Below are positions 7,990 through 15,858 of a DNA stretch of 64,000 nt, in pieces; within the stretch, counting starts at the first letter, position 1, and every line of letters begins with the position of its first letter. The position numbers were made by a program, and so were the translations under genes. This DNA comes from Alexandriicola marinus (GTDB lineage: Bacteria; Pseudomonadota; Alphaproteobacteria; Rhodobacterales; Rhodobacteraceae): contig NZ_RBVZ01000003.1 of NCBI RefSeq assembly GCF_004000435.1, positions 248,001 to 312,000 of the forward strand, read 5' to 3'. The notes beneath the pieces are model-generated. The model searched no databases and was not told where the DNA came from. It saw nothing but the letters and a program-made list of their open reading frames with translations.

Positions 7990-8997
7990 TCACAGAGCGC
8001 GCTCTTCAAGCGGGGGAAGAAACTCGTCGGTGAAAATCGTTGACGCCTCGGGCGTGGTCTCGAATTCATAGACCGACTGGATGATGCCGATTGTCCGGGC
8101 AAGCCGGTCCATGTCGACGCCGCCGACGCCAAGTTCGAGGCTTTCGGCCGACCGGATGAGGTATTCCAGCGCGAAGTTCAGACGCTTCTCTTCCAGTTCT
8201 TCATCGATGAGGGGCTCGACCTCCTTCACCGCTGCGGCACCGATCGCGGGATCGGCGATGATTTCCATCACCGCGCGGTTGATCGCGCGGACAAGGCCCG
8301 CGACGGCTTCGGGGTTTTCCTCGTAAAGCTCGCGCGAGACCATGACACCGTTCGAATAGATGTCGAGCCCGGCATCGCCGTAGCCGATGAAGCGGTACTC
8401 GGTGTCGGGGTTCTTTCCGAGGCCAATCAGGTTCAGGTAGCTGGTGACGTTGAAGACAAGGCTTGCGTCAACATCGCCCTGAAGCAGCATCTGCTCCTGA
8501 AGGTTGGGCTGGACGCTGAGGATATCGACGGTCTCCAGATCGAGCCCGGCCTGCGCCGCGAGCGCGGGGAAGAGCTTGGTCACGGCCGAACCGGGCGGTG
8601 AGCCGACGGTCCGGCCCGCGAGATCGGCGGCACCCTGAATGGGGCTGTCGGCCGGAACGAGGATCGAGAACGGCGGCTGGTTGTAGATCTGGTAGACCAT
8701 GATCGGCGCCAGTTCGGGGTTCACGGCGGCGTTCTGCACGATGGCGTTCATGTCGCCGAAGCCCGCATCATAGGCGCCCGTCATGATCCGGGTGATCGTC
8801 GCGGCCGAGCCTTCGCCCTGATCGATCGTCACGTCGAGGCCTTCCTCGGCGAAATAGCCCTTCTGCTCTGCCAGGTAGAACCACGAATGGATGCCCTGCA
8901 GCTTCCAGTCGAGGGTAAATCGGATTTCGACGTCCTGCGCGAACGAGGGGGTCGCCAGACCCGCCATGATCGCCGCGATTGATAACAGCTTCTTCAT
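7990..8997 (-). CDS. NMT1/THI5-type ABC substrate-binding protein (copy 1)
   Basis: A 335-residue periplasmic protein with a Sec signal peptide (MKKLLSIAAIMAGLATPSFA). The mature part starts VEIRFTLDWKLQGIHSWFYL, then EQKGYFAEEGLDV and GAYDAGFGDMNA, typical of binding proteins for hydroxymethylpyrimidine-, taurine- or pyrimidine-like ligands. ATG 8997 is chosen over TTG 9003 because GGAG lies 7 nt upstream. It follows the permease gene by 30 bp. It shares many features with the second binding protein at 12829-13866, including TLDW/ILNWR, QSWFFL, KGYFAE and GDVNA/GDMNA. Likely ligand: the heterocyclic substrate of the operon. Confidence 0.88.
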   Translation of the reverse strand: MKKLLSIAAIMAGLATPSFAQDVEIRFTLDWKLQGIHSWFYLAEQKGYFAEEGLDVTIDQGEGSAATITRIMTGAYDAGFGDMNAIVQNAAVNPELAPIMVYQIYNQPPFSILVPADSPIQGAADLAGRTVGSPPGSAVTKLFPALAAQAGLDLETVDILSVQPNLQEQMLLQGDVDASLVFNVTSYLNLIGLGKNPDTEYRFIGYGDAGLDIYSNGVMVSRELYEENPEAVAGLVRAINRAVMEIIADPAIGAAAVKEVEPLIDEELEEKRLNFALEYLIRSAESLELGVGGVDMDRLARTIGIIQSVYEFETTPEASTIFTDEFLPPLEERAL

Positions 8998-9033
8998 AGT
9001 CAAACTCCTGTCGGATTGGATTTTTCTTGGTCT

Positions 9034-9792
9034 TCAGAGGTCCTTGCGCATCGCCCAGCCGGCCATCCGGCGTTCGACGAAGGCGAAGATCGCGTAGAGA
9101 GAGATGCCCATGGTCGCCAGCACCATCAGGCCCGAGAACACCAGCGGGACGTTGAACGAGGACGAGGCGATCAGCATCATGTTGCCCACGCCCTTGTTCG
9201 AGGCCACGGTCTCGGCGATGACGGAGCCCACGAAGCTGAGCGTGATCGCGACCTTGAGCGAGGCAAAGAAATAGGGGAGCGACCGGGGCAGACCGACGTT
9301 CCACAGGATTTCCCACTTGCTCGCCTTGAGAGAGCGCATGACGTCTTCAAGCTCGGGCTCGACCGTCGCGATACCGGTGGAGACGTTCACCACGATGGGA
9401 AAAATGCAGATGATCATCGCCGTCAGGATCGCGGGCACGGTGCCTGCGCCGAACCAAAGGACAAAGATCGGCACGACGGCGACCTTGGGGATCGAGGAGA
9501 TCCCCACCAGAAGCGGGTAGCAGGTGTCATAGGCCAGCTTGGACGATCCGATCAGGACGCCCAGCGACAACCCGATCAGTACGCCGAAGAAGAAGCCCAC
9601 CATCGTGGTGTAGAGCGTCTGCCAGGCATGGGGCCGGATCGCCGGGGCGTATTCGAGGAAGGCCCCCACGATCTGTGTCGGGCGTGGCAGGATCAGTTCG
9701 GATATCCCGAAGGCCAGGCAGATCAGTTCCCAAAGGACGAACACGCTGACGATCAGGCCGGCGGAGGCGAATTTCTGTGTGCGCGGGCTCAT
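9034..9792 (-). CDS. ABC transporter permease (nitrate/taurine/pyrimidine type)
   Basis: A 252-residue integral membrane protein with about six hydrophobic segments and the BPD_transp_1 EAA-type loop (MRSLKASKWEILWNVGLPRSLP, about residues 150-171). The first helix (AGLIVSVFVLWELICLAFG) follows a short N terminus. Start ATG 9792 overlaps the ATPase stop as ATGA. With the ATPase and the two binding proteins it forms a SsuABC/ThiXYZ-like importer. It is the only permease in the locus, so both binding proteins probably dock to it. Confidence 0.9.
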   Translation of the reverse strand: MSPRTQKFASAGLIVSVFVLWELICLAFGISELILPRPTQIVGAFLEYAPAIRPHAWQTLYTTMVGFFFGVLIGLSLGVLIGSSKLAYDTCYPLLVGISSIPKVAVVPIFVLWFGAGTVPAILTAMIICIFPIVVNVSTGIATVEPELEDVMRSLKASKWEILWNVGLPRSLPYFFASLKVAITLSFVGSVIAETVASNKGVGNMMLIASSSFNVPLVFSGLMVLATMGISLYAIFAFVERRMAGWAMRKDL

Positions 9793-10604
9793 GCTGCGGA
9801 AGACCTCTTGCCTGTGGGGGTGTGAACGATCTGGCTGCGCAGTTCCTGAACCAGCTTGACGAAGGCCGGCTCGAACGTGGCGTCGATCGGGCGCGGGCGC
9901 TCGAATGTGACGGCGCGATCCTCGATGATCCGGCCGGGACGGGGCGACATCACGCAGACGCGGTTCGCCAGATAGGCGGCCTCGCGCAGATCGTGGGTGA
10001 CGAGAAGAACGGTGGGTTTGCGGGCAAGCCAGAGGTCCTGCATCGTCTGCCACAATTCTTCGCGGGTGAACTGGTCGAGCGCGCCGAAGGGCTCGTCCAG
10101 CAGCAGAAGATCGGGGTCATGGACAAGCGCGCGGCACAGGTTCGCCCGCTGCATCATGCCGCCCGACAGCTGCCACGGGTTCTTGTCGGCGAAATCCAGA
10201 AGACCCACCTGTTCAAGAAGCGCATCGACCCGGTCGCGGTACTCGCCGCCGCGCTTGGACCGGTAGTCGGACTTGAAGGGAGGCACGATCTTGAGGGGCA
10301 GCATGACGTTGTCGCGGATCGACATCCACGGCAGGAGAGACGCGCTCTGGAACGCCATGCCGACGCGCACGGGGCGGGCGCCCAACTCGCGTCCGCCGAA
10401 AAAGATGTTGCCCTGCGTGGGTTTGAGAAGTTCGCTCACCAGTTTCAGGATGGTGGATTTGCCACAGCCGGACGGGCCGACGAGCGCGACGAAATCCCCC
10501 TCGGACAAGGACAGATCGGTGGGGCAGAGGGCTTCGGTCTGGTCGGGGCCCAAACCATAGGTCACGCCCACGCCCTCGAGTTTGACGTAATCGGAGCGGC
10601 TCAC
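9789..10604 (-). CDS. ABC transporter ATP-binding protein (SsuB/TauB/NrtD-like)
   Basis: A 271-residue ATPase with Walker A (GPSGCGKST), Q-loop (AFQSASLLPW), signature (QLSGGMMQR), Walker B (LLLLDEPFGALD) and H-loop (LLVTHDLREA). The start is taken as GTG 10604, because GTGA overlaps the stop of the upstream hydantoinase-like gene and the upstream extension is shadow sequence. It energises the permease encoded immediately downstream. The residues LLPWMSIRDN are characteristic of the nitrate/taurine/pyrimidine importer branch. Confidence 0.92.
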   Translation of the reverse strand: MSRSDYVKLEGVGVTYGLGPDQTEALCPTDLSLSEGDFVALVGPSGCGKSTILKLVSELLKPTQGNIFFGGRELGARPVRVGMAFQSASLLPWMSIRDNVMLPLKIVPPFKSDYRSKRGGEYRDRVDALLEQVGLLDFADKNPWQLSGGMMQRANLCRALVHDPDLLLLDEPFGALDQFTREELWQTMQDLWLARKPTVLLVTHDLREAAYLANRVCVMSPRPGRIIEDRAVTFERPRPIDATFEPAFVKLVQELRSQIVHTPTGKRSSAA

Positions 10605-12022
10605 TCGGCGGCCTCCTGTTGTTGGAGCAAAGCCGCGAGGCTTTGATCGGTGTTTCGGGGGGTCGGCGTCGGCATCTTCTGTATCGCGGTGACCTGCCGG
10701 CCATGGCCGCGCACGCCGTCGCACAGGGTGCGGTCGCGCTGGACGAACCGGCCGCGCACGATCGTGTGGATCGGGGCGCCGGTGGTCTTGCGGCCCTCGA
10801 ACGGGGTGATCTTTCCGCGGCTGTGCAGCCTTTCGGCGCGGATCACCTCTTCGCGGGCCATGTCGAGAACGGCGATGTCGGCCTGCGCACCCACGGCGAT
10901 GCGGCCCTTGGCGGGCCACATTCCGAAAGCGCGTGCCGGGTTGGCCGACGAGATGCGCACGTAATGTTCAAGCGTCATGCGACCGGCCGCCACCTCACTC
11001 AGCATCAAGGGCATCTGCGTCTCGACGCCGGGAAAGCCGCAATCGGCCTTCCAGATGATGTCGTTCGTTTTCTCTTCCGGCGTGTGGGGCGCGTGATCGG
11101 TGGCGATCATGTCGACGACGCCGGATTGCAGCGCCTCCCAGATGGCGATGGAATCCTTCTTCTCGCGCACCGGCGGGTTGACCCGTATCACGCTGCCCAG
11201 TCGGTCATAGTCGCTACTGTCAAGGAACAGATAGCAGGGGCAGGTCTCGCCGGTGATGTCGACGCCGCGGGTCTTGGCCTCGGCCAATGGGCGCAGCTCC
11301 CCCGCAGACGAGATGTGCAGGACATGGACGCGTGCGCCTGTCCATTCGGCGAGGATCGCGGCGCGGGCCACGGCCTCGATCGCCACGACCTCGGGCCGGG
11401 CCGCAATGTGGTAGAGCGGTGAATTCTTGCCCGCCGCTTCGAGTTTCGCCTGACGCCAGGCCATGATCGAGGCGGTCTCGGCATGAAGCGAGATGCGCAG
11501 GCCGGACGGGGCGATGATCTCGAAGCCTTCGAGCATCGCGCCCGTTGAGGGGGAGGGCAGGTTGCCGAAGGTGTTGCCCATGAAGCATTTGAAGGCGTTG
11601 ACGCCTGCCTCGATCAGGCCGGGGATCTCGTCGATATTGTCCTCGGCCAGAAGCCCGTAGATGCCGTAATCGACACAGGCCTTTTCGGCGAGCGCCTGTT
11701 TCTCGCGGAATTCCTTGACCGACCGGGTGGGCGGATGCGTGTTGGGCATCTCGAACACCGTCGTCACGCCGCCCATGGCGGCGGCCTGCGTGCCGGTTTC
11801 CCAGTCTTCCTTGTGGGTGTAGCCGGGTTCGCGGAAATGCACATGCATGTCGATGCCACCGGGGATCAGGTGAAGCCCGGTCACATCTACGATCTCGGCC
11901 GCGTCGCCCAAGGTGCCGGGCAGGCCGATGGCCGAAATGACGCCATCGGTGATGGCGACATCGGCGTGCGCGCGGGCGCCCTCGTTCACGACGGTTCCGC
12001 CCGTCAGGATCAGGTCGGTCAT
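10601..12022 (-). CDS. Dihydroorotase/allantoinase/hydantoinase-like cyclic amidohydrolase
   Basis: A 473-residue amidohydrolase-superfamily protein starting MTDLILTGGTVVNEG. The binuclear site is recognisable: DMHVHFREPG, the Lys region in NAFKCFMGN, SLHAET, HVLHISSAGE and MIATDHAPHT. These enzymes hydrolyse cyclic amides such as dihydroorotate, allantoin or dihydropyrimidines. An earlier in-frame ATG is out of place because it overlaps the SDR gene; ATG 12022 lies 7 bp after the SDR stop. The C-terminal 30 residues (from about TAIQKMPTPTPRN) look like a low-complexity tail. It is a second ring opener in the operon, unrelated in fold to AtzD, which suggests two successive or alternative cyclic substrates. 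Confidence 0.87.
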   Translation of the reverse strand: MTDLILTGGTVVNEGARAHADVAITDGVISAIGLPGTLGDAAEIVDVTGLHLIPGGIDMHVHFREPGYTHKEDWETGTQAAAMGGVTTVFEMPNTHPPTRSVKEFREKQALAEKACVDYGIYGLLAEDNIDEIPGLIEAGVNAFKCFMGNTFGNLPSPSTGAMLEGFEIIAPSGLRISLHAETASIMAWRQAKLEAAGKNSPLYHIAARPEVVAIEAVARAAILAEWTGARVHVLHISSAGELRPLAEAKTRGVDITGETCPCYLFLDSSDYDRLGSVIRVNPPVREKKDSIAIWEALQSGVVDMIATDHAPHTPEEKTNDIIWKADCGFPGVETQMPLMLSEVAAGRMTLEHYVRISSANPARAFGMWPAKGRIAVGAQADIAVLDMAREEVIRAERLHSRGKITPFEGRKTTGAPIHTIVRGRFVQRDRTLCDGVRGHGRQVTAIQKMPTPTPRNTDQSLAALLQQQEAAE

Positions 12023-12029
12023 GTTGTCC

Positions 12030-12824
12030 TCATAGTGATGCCCAGCCGCCATCGACGGGCAGGTCCACGCCAGTGATCTGGCGCGCGCGGTCGGAGGCGA
12101 GAAACAGCGTCGCGTCAGCAATGTCCTCGTCGGTGCTGATCCGGCCCAGCGCATAATCGGAGGCGTGTTTCGCAGCCGCCTCATCGGGCGAGATCCCATG
12201 CTGGGCCGCGACCTGCGGGACGACCTTTTCCCGGAAGCGGGGGCCGTCGACCATGCCGGGTGCGACAAGGTTGACGTTGATGTTGTCGGGGCCAAGCTCG
12301 AGCGCGAAGCTTTTCGTGATCCCGCGCAGACCCCATTTGGAGCTGGAGTAGGCCAGTCGCATCGCGCGGCCACGCATCCCGAATGTGCCGCCGACATTGA
12401 CGATCTTGCCACCGCCACCCGCCCGCATGATCGGCGCCACGGCGCGGATCATGTTGAAGGGCCCCTGCATGTTCAGGGTGACGATCTCGTCGAATTCCTC
12501 CGGCGTCGTCTCGACGCCGGTCTTGCCGATCGGGCCGGTGCCACCCGCCACGTTGACGAGGATATCGACACGGTTCCCGAACCGCCCGCCGATGGCGCTG
12601 ACCGCGGCGTCGACCATGGTGGCGTCGGTCACGTCACAGGCGAAGATTTCCGCTTCGACGCCGATCTCGCGCGCGGCCGCGCAGACCGGTTCGATCGCGG
12701 CGGTGTCCCGCCCGAGAAGCGCCAGTCTGGCGCCTTCCCGGGCGAAACCCAACGTGATGGCGGCGCCCATGCCCTTGGCCGGGCCCGTGATCACCGCCAC
12801 CTTGTTCCTGAGATTGAGGTCCAT
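12030..12824 (-). CDS. Short-chain dehydrogenase/reductase (SDR)
   Basis: A 264-residue classical SDR. The nucleotide-binding motif is altered: TGPAKGMGAAI replaces TGxxxGIG but keeps the glycines. NVAGG, catalytic YSSSKWG (YxxxK) and the C-terminal LPVDGGW are present. It probably uses NAD(P)(H) to oxidise or reduce a hydroxyl/keto or ring carbon of a pathway intermediate. ATG 12824 lies 4 bp after the stop of the second binding-protein gene. An upstream in-frame extension is rejected because it lies within that gene. Its presence is unexpected for a purely hydrolytic cyanuric acid route and hints at a different starting compound. Confidence 0.88.
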   Translation of the reverse strand: MDLNLRNKVAVITGPAKGMGAAITLGFAREGARLALLGRDTAAIEPVCAAAREIGVEAEIFACDVTDATMVDAAVSAIGGRFGNRVDILVNVAGGTGPIGKTGVETTPEEFDEIVTLNMQGPFNMIRAVAPIMRAGGGGKIVNVGGTFGMRGRAMRLAYSSSKWGLRGITKSFALELGPDNINVNLVAPGMVDGPRFREKVVPQVAAQHGISPDEAAAKHASDYALGRISTDEDIADATLFLASDRARQITGVDLPVDGGWASL

Positions 12825-12828
12825 CCGA

Positions 12829-13866
12829 TTACAGCAGGCTGTAGATCCGGTCTTCCTCGGCCGGCAGGAAGGCGTCGGTATAGACCTCGGAGGCATCCGG
12901 CGTGCGCGGCAGCTGATCGGCCTCGACCACGATGTCGATCGAAGTCGCGAAGCGTTCGGGATCGACGGCGCCCAGGCCCGTGGTCGCAAGCTCGGGATGG
13001 TTCATCTCGTCCTGCAGAGTGGCGATCAGGCGTTCCTTCTCGACCTCCTTGTTGATCAGCGGTTCGCGGGCGGCGACCGAATCGACGGCGGCGTCGAGAT
13101 CGGCGAGCGTGTCCTTCACACCTTCGTTGATCGCCCAGATCATGCCCTTGACCATTTCGGGCTCGTTCTCGGCCATGGCCTTGGGGATGATCATGCCATT
13201 GGAATACAGGTCCATCCCGTAATCGCCGTAAGAGATGAAGCGGATGTCCTCATCCGGGTTCATGCCCGACAGCTTGGCGGAGAAGCGGATCGTGTTGACA
13301 TAGCCGAAGACGCCTTCGACCTGCTCGGTCCGGAGCATCTGTTCGCGCAGGCTGGACTGGAAGTTCAGGATTTCGATCGACGACGTGTCGAGACCGGCGA
13401 GATTGGCGAATGCCGGGAACAGCTTCAGCGCGCCGTCATTGGGCGCCCCGCCCAGCAGGCGGCCTTCGAGGTCTTCGGCTGTCATGATGTCGCTGTCCGA
13501 CAGGACGGCTACGGTGAAGGGTGGCTTGTTATACATCTGATAGACGCAGATCGGCGCCTCGTCGGGGTTGGTCGCGGCCAGACGGATCAAGGCGTTCACA
13601 TCGCCGAAGCCCACGTCATAAGCGCCGCCGGCCACCTGGCCCACGGCGGCACCCGAGCCGCTGCCCTGATCCATGACCATGTCGATCCCGGCCTCGGCGA
13701 AATAGCCCTTGTCATCGGCGAGGAAGAACCATGATTGCGGGCCCTGGTAACGCCAGTTGAGGATCATCTTGATCTCGCGATTGCCCTGGGCGATCGCGGG
13801 GGCGGCCAGGCCCGACATCGCGGATGCGGCGGCGAGTTTCGTGAACGTGCGTCGTGTCATTGTCAT
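12829..13866 (-). CDS. NMT1/THI5-type ABC substrate-binding protein (copy 2), Tat-type signal
   Basis: A 345-residue protein with a twin-arginine-like leader (TRRTFTKLAAASAMSG, cleavage near APAIA-QG). The mature part reads IKMILNWRYQGPQSWFFLAD, KGYFAEAGIDMV, GAYDVGFGDVNA and KPPFTVAVL, aligning with copy 1 throughout. ATG 13866 overlaps the stop of the hydrolase gene as ATGA and has GAAGGA 8 nt before it. Copy 1 has a Sec-type leader and this one a Tat-type leader, so the two may fold or load differently. Ligand unknown; probably a related ring compound. Confidence 0.87.
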   Translation of the reverse strand: MTMTRRTFTKLAAASAMSGLAAPAIAQGNREIKMILNWRYQGPQSWFFLADDKGYFAEAGIDMVMDQGSGSGAAVGQVAGGAYDVGFGDVNALIRLAATNPDEAPICVYQMYNKPPFTVAVLSDSDIMTAEDLEGRLLGGAPNDGALKLFPAFANLAGLDTSSIEILNFQSSLREQMLRTEQVEGVFGYVNTIRFSAKLSGMNPDEDIRFISYGDYGMDLYSNGMIIPKAMAENEPEMVKGMIWAINEGVKDTLADLDAAVDSVAAREPLINKEVEKERLIATLQDEMNHPELATTGLGAVDPERFATSIDIVVEADQLPRTPDASEVYTDAFLPAEEDRIYSLL

Positions 13867-14651
13867 TGGGATATTCCTTCTTCCTGAGAGAGTGAGGAAA
13901 TCGCGGGGAGGAGGTCCGCGGATCGGGTCGTGAAGCCGTAGAGAAGACGGATCAGGTAGAGGATCGCGTCGGTCACATACGGGGGAGAGACGGTGGTGGT
14001 CGCGTCTTCGACCAGCACCGCGTCAAAGCCGCCAAAGCAGCCATCGGCCAGGGTCGCAAAGACGCAACGGTCCAGATTGACCCCGGTGAAGAACAAGGTG
14101 TCCACGCCAAGCCGGCGCAGAATCGGGTCCAGTTCGTTGTCGCGGAACCCGGTCAGGCGGTGTTTGCCCACGTGAATGTCGGACGGCGCAGTCTCGATCG
14201 CGTCGACGCTTTGCGCGCCCCATTCGCCCGCCACCAGAACGCGGCCCGAGGCGATCTCGTCGCCATAGCCCGGCCGCGCGCCGCAGGACGACCCCTTGTC
14301 GAGCACGTTGGCCGGCAGGTTCGCCACGTCGGCGCGCACCGCCCAGTTCACATGCAGGACCGGCGCGCCGATCGTGCGGAAGGCCCGGCTGAGCGCATTC
14401 ACGGTGCCGATCACTTCTGACAGGGGGGAGACGTCGACGCCGCGGGCCGTTGCGAACCAGCCCTCGGATTCGAGGAAATCGTTCTGCATGTCGATGATGA
14501 CAAGTGCCGCGCGTGCCATGTCGACGACGACCGGCTCGGGCGCTGCATCAAAGCGGACGGGCCGGGGCGCAGGGCGATTGCGCAGGAGGCTGACACTGGT
14601 GCCATCACTCTTCCAGCGGTCGCTATGCGGCAGTCCTTGCGCGTCGGTCAT
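13863..14651 (-). CDS. Isochorismatase-family cysteine hydrolase, candidate biuret/ureide hydrolase
   Basis: A 262-residue alpha/beta hydrolase of the isochorismatase/RutB/BiuH group. The triad is Asp54 (IIDMQNDF), Lys163 (VGKHRLTGF) and Cys196 (NLDRCVFAT). BiuH, which turns biuret into allophanate, belongs to this family and would link an AtzD-type enzyme to AtzF here, but ureidoacrylate-type amidohydrolases look similar. ATG 14651 (GGGGGA 6 nt upstream) is chosen over ATG 14741, because the earlier start lies inside the regulatory palindrome shared with the divergent LysR gene. First gene of the leftward operon. Confidence 0.8.
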   Translation of the reverse strand: MTDAQGLPHSDRWKSDGTSVSLLRNRPAPRPVRFDAAPEPVVVDMARAALVIIDMQNDFLESEGWFATARGVDVSPLSEVIGTVNALSRAFRTIGAPVLHVNWAVRADVANLPANVLDKGSSCGARPGYGDEIASGRVLVAGEWGAQSVDAIETAPSDIHVGKHRLTGFRDNELDPILRRLGVDTLFFTGVNLDRCVFATLADGCFGGFDAVLVEDATTTVSPPYVTDAILYLIRLLYGFTTRSADLLPAISSLSQEEGISQ

Positions 14652-14725
14652 TCCGATCCCCCATGGTTCGGCCGGATCGTTCACGATTCGCGTGTTGCTG
14701 TCGTCTGCTAGATTTGCGCCTATGT

Positions 14726-14742
14726 GTTGCTCAAAACGCAAC
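14726..14742. promoter_or_regulatory. Inverted repeat GTTGC-N7-GCAAC, candidate LysR operator
   Basis: This perfect 5-bp inverted repeat lies 20 bp before the LysR ATG (14762) and within the 110-bp gap to the divergent operon start at 14651. A wider TTGCG...CGCAA pair surrounds it. Spacing and position suit a T-N11-A-type LysR recognition site governing both directions. Confidence 0.45.
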
Positions 14743-14761
14743 GCAATGGCAGAATGGTCCG

Positions 14762-15673
14762 ATGAAACATCTCACCACCTTCATGATCATTGAAACGATC
14801 GCCCGGACCGGCTCGATCCGGGCTGCGGCGGAACAGGCGGCATTGACTCCTTCGGCCGTTCAGCGCCGTTTGCAGGGCTACGAGGATGAGCTTGGCTACG
14901 AGATATTCGAGCGCAGTTCGAAAGGGGTCCGGCTGAACGCCGCGGGGGAGTTGGTCATTCAGCATGTCCGCGAGACGCTGGCCGAGACAGAGCGCCTGCA
15001 ATCGCGGATCGCGGATCTGTCGGGGTTGCGCCGGGGCCGTGTTTCGATCGGATGCAGCCAGGCCCTGATCCGGTATTTCCTGCCCGCCCAGATCGCGGCC
15101 TACCAGTCCGAGTTTCCCAATGTGAATTTCGAGGTCATGGTTCTGGAACATGGCGCGGCGCAGCAGGCGCTGCAGGATTACCTTGTAGATCTGGTGCTTG
15201 TTTTCGACGACGGGGCGCTTCCGGAATACAAGGTCCTGCTGGGGGTGCAGCAACGACTGGCAGCCATCATGGCGGCGGACCACCCCCTGACCCGGCACAA
15301 GACGCTCCGCCTGCGGCAATGCTTCGGCTATCCGGTGATTCTGCCGGGGCAGGGCTTTGGCGGGCGGGCCCTGATCAACGCCGCGATCCTCGACAAGACC
15401 TATGGCCGGCCGCCGGTGCTGGAAAGCAATTCCTTCGAATACCTCAAGGCCCATGTGGCGCGCACCGATTCGCTCACCTTCCAGATCGAGATCGGTGCCC
15501 CGGACGAAGGGACCGCGCAGGACGGTCTGGTCAGCCGCCTGATCGACGAGCGCGACATCAAACCCGGAACCTTGCGGCTGGGTCAGCATCGTGACCGGGC
15601 GATGTCGGTCGCTGTTTCGCGCTTTGCCGAACAGATCAGTCGCGCGCTGACAGATCAGTACAGCCATGTCTGA
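14762..15673 (+). CDS. LysR-family transcriptional regulator (paralogue of the 1770-2666 protein)
   Basis: A 303-residue protein with an N-terminal winged HTH (TGSIRAAAEQAALTPSAVQR, about residues 15-34) and a LysR effector domain. It aligns end to end with the regulator at the other side of the locus (FERSSKGVRLNAAGEL, RRGRVSIGCSQALIRYFLP). It is divergent from the hydrolase/transport/ring-opening operon and is its most likely regulator. The start at 14762 is placed where similarity to the paralogue begins; the upstream in-frame residues are not conserved. Confidence 0.9.
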   Translation: MKHLTTFMIIETIARTGSIRAAAEQAALTPSAVQRRLQGYEDELGYEIFERSSKGVRLNAAGELVIQHVRETLAETERLQSRIADLSGLRRGRVSIGCSQALIRYFLPAQIAAYQSEFPNVNFEVMVLEHGAAQQALQDYLVDLVLVFDDGALPEYKVLLGVQQRLAAIMAADHPLTRHKTLRLRQCFGYPVILPGQGFGGRALINAAILDKTYGRPPVLESNSFEYLKAHVARTDSLTFQIEIGAPDEGTAQDGLVSRLIDERDIKPGTLRLGQHRDRAMSVAVSRFAEQISRALTDQYSHV

Positions 15674-15858
15674 ACCGTCGGTCGGGGTCGGCATGATATC
15701 CGGAACCCGGCGATCCGGCGGATGCGCTGTTGCAACAAATTGACTGGATGTCCCATTGGATAATCGGATGATCAACATTGGGTCCTGCGAAACTTGCCGG
15801 TGCTAGCCTTCTCGGGACGCTGTGTGATCATGGGCCTTGCCATGGGAGGGGCAAGCCG

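Noticed and set aside
14652-14741. N-terminal extension of the isochorismatase-fold hydrolase to ATG 14741
   Set aside because: Would place the start inside the LysR palindrome and 20 bp from the divergent gene; rare codons and no RBS, whereas ATG 14651 has GGGGGA.
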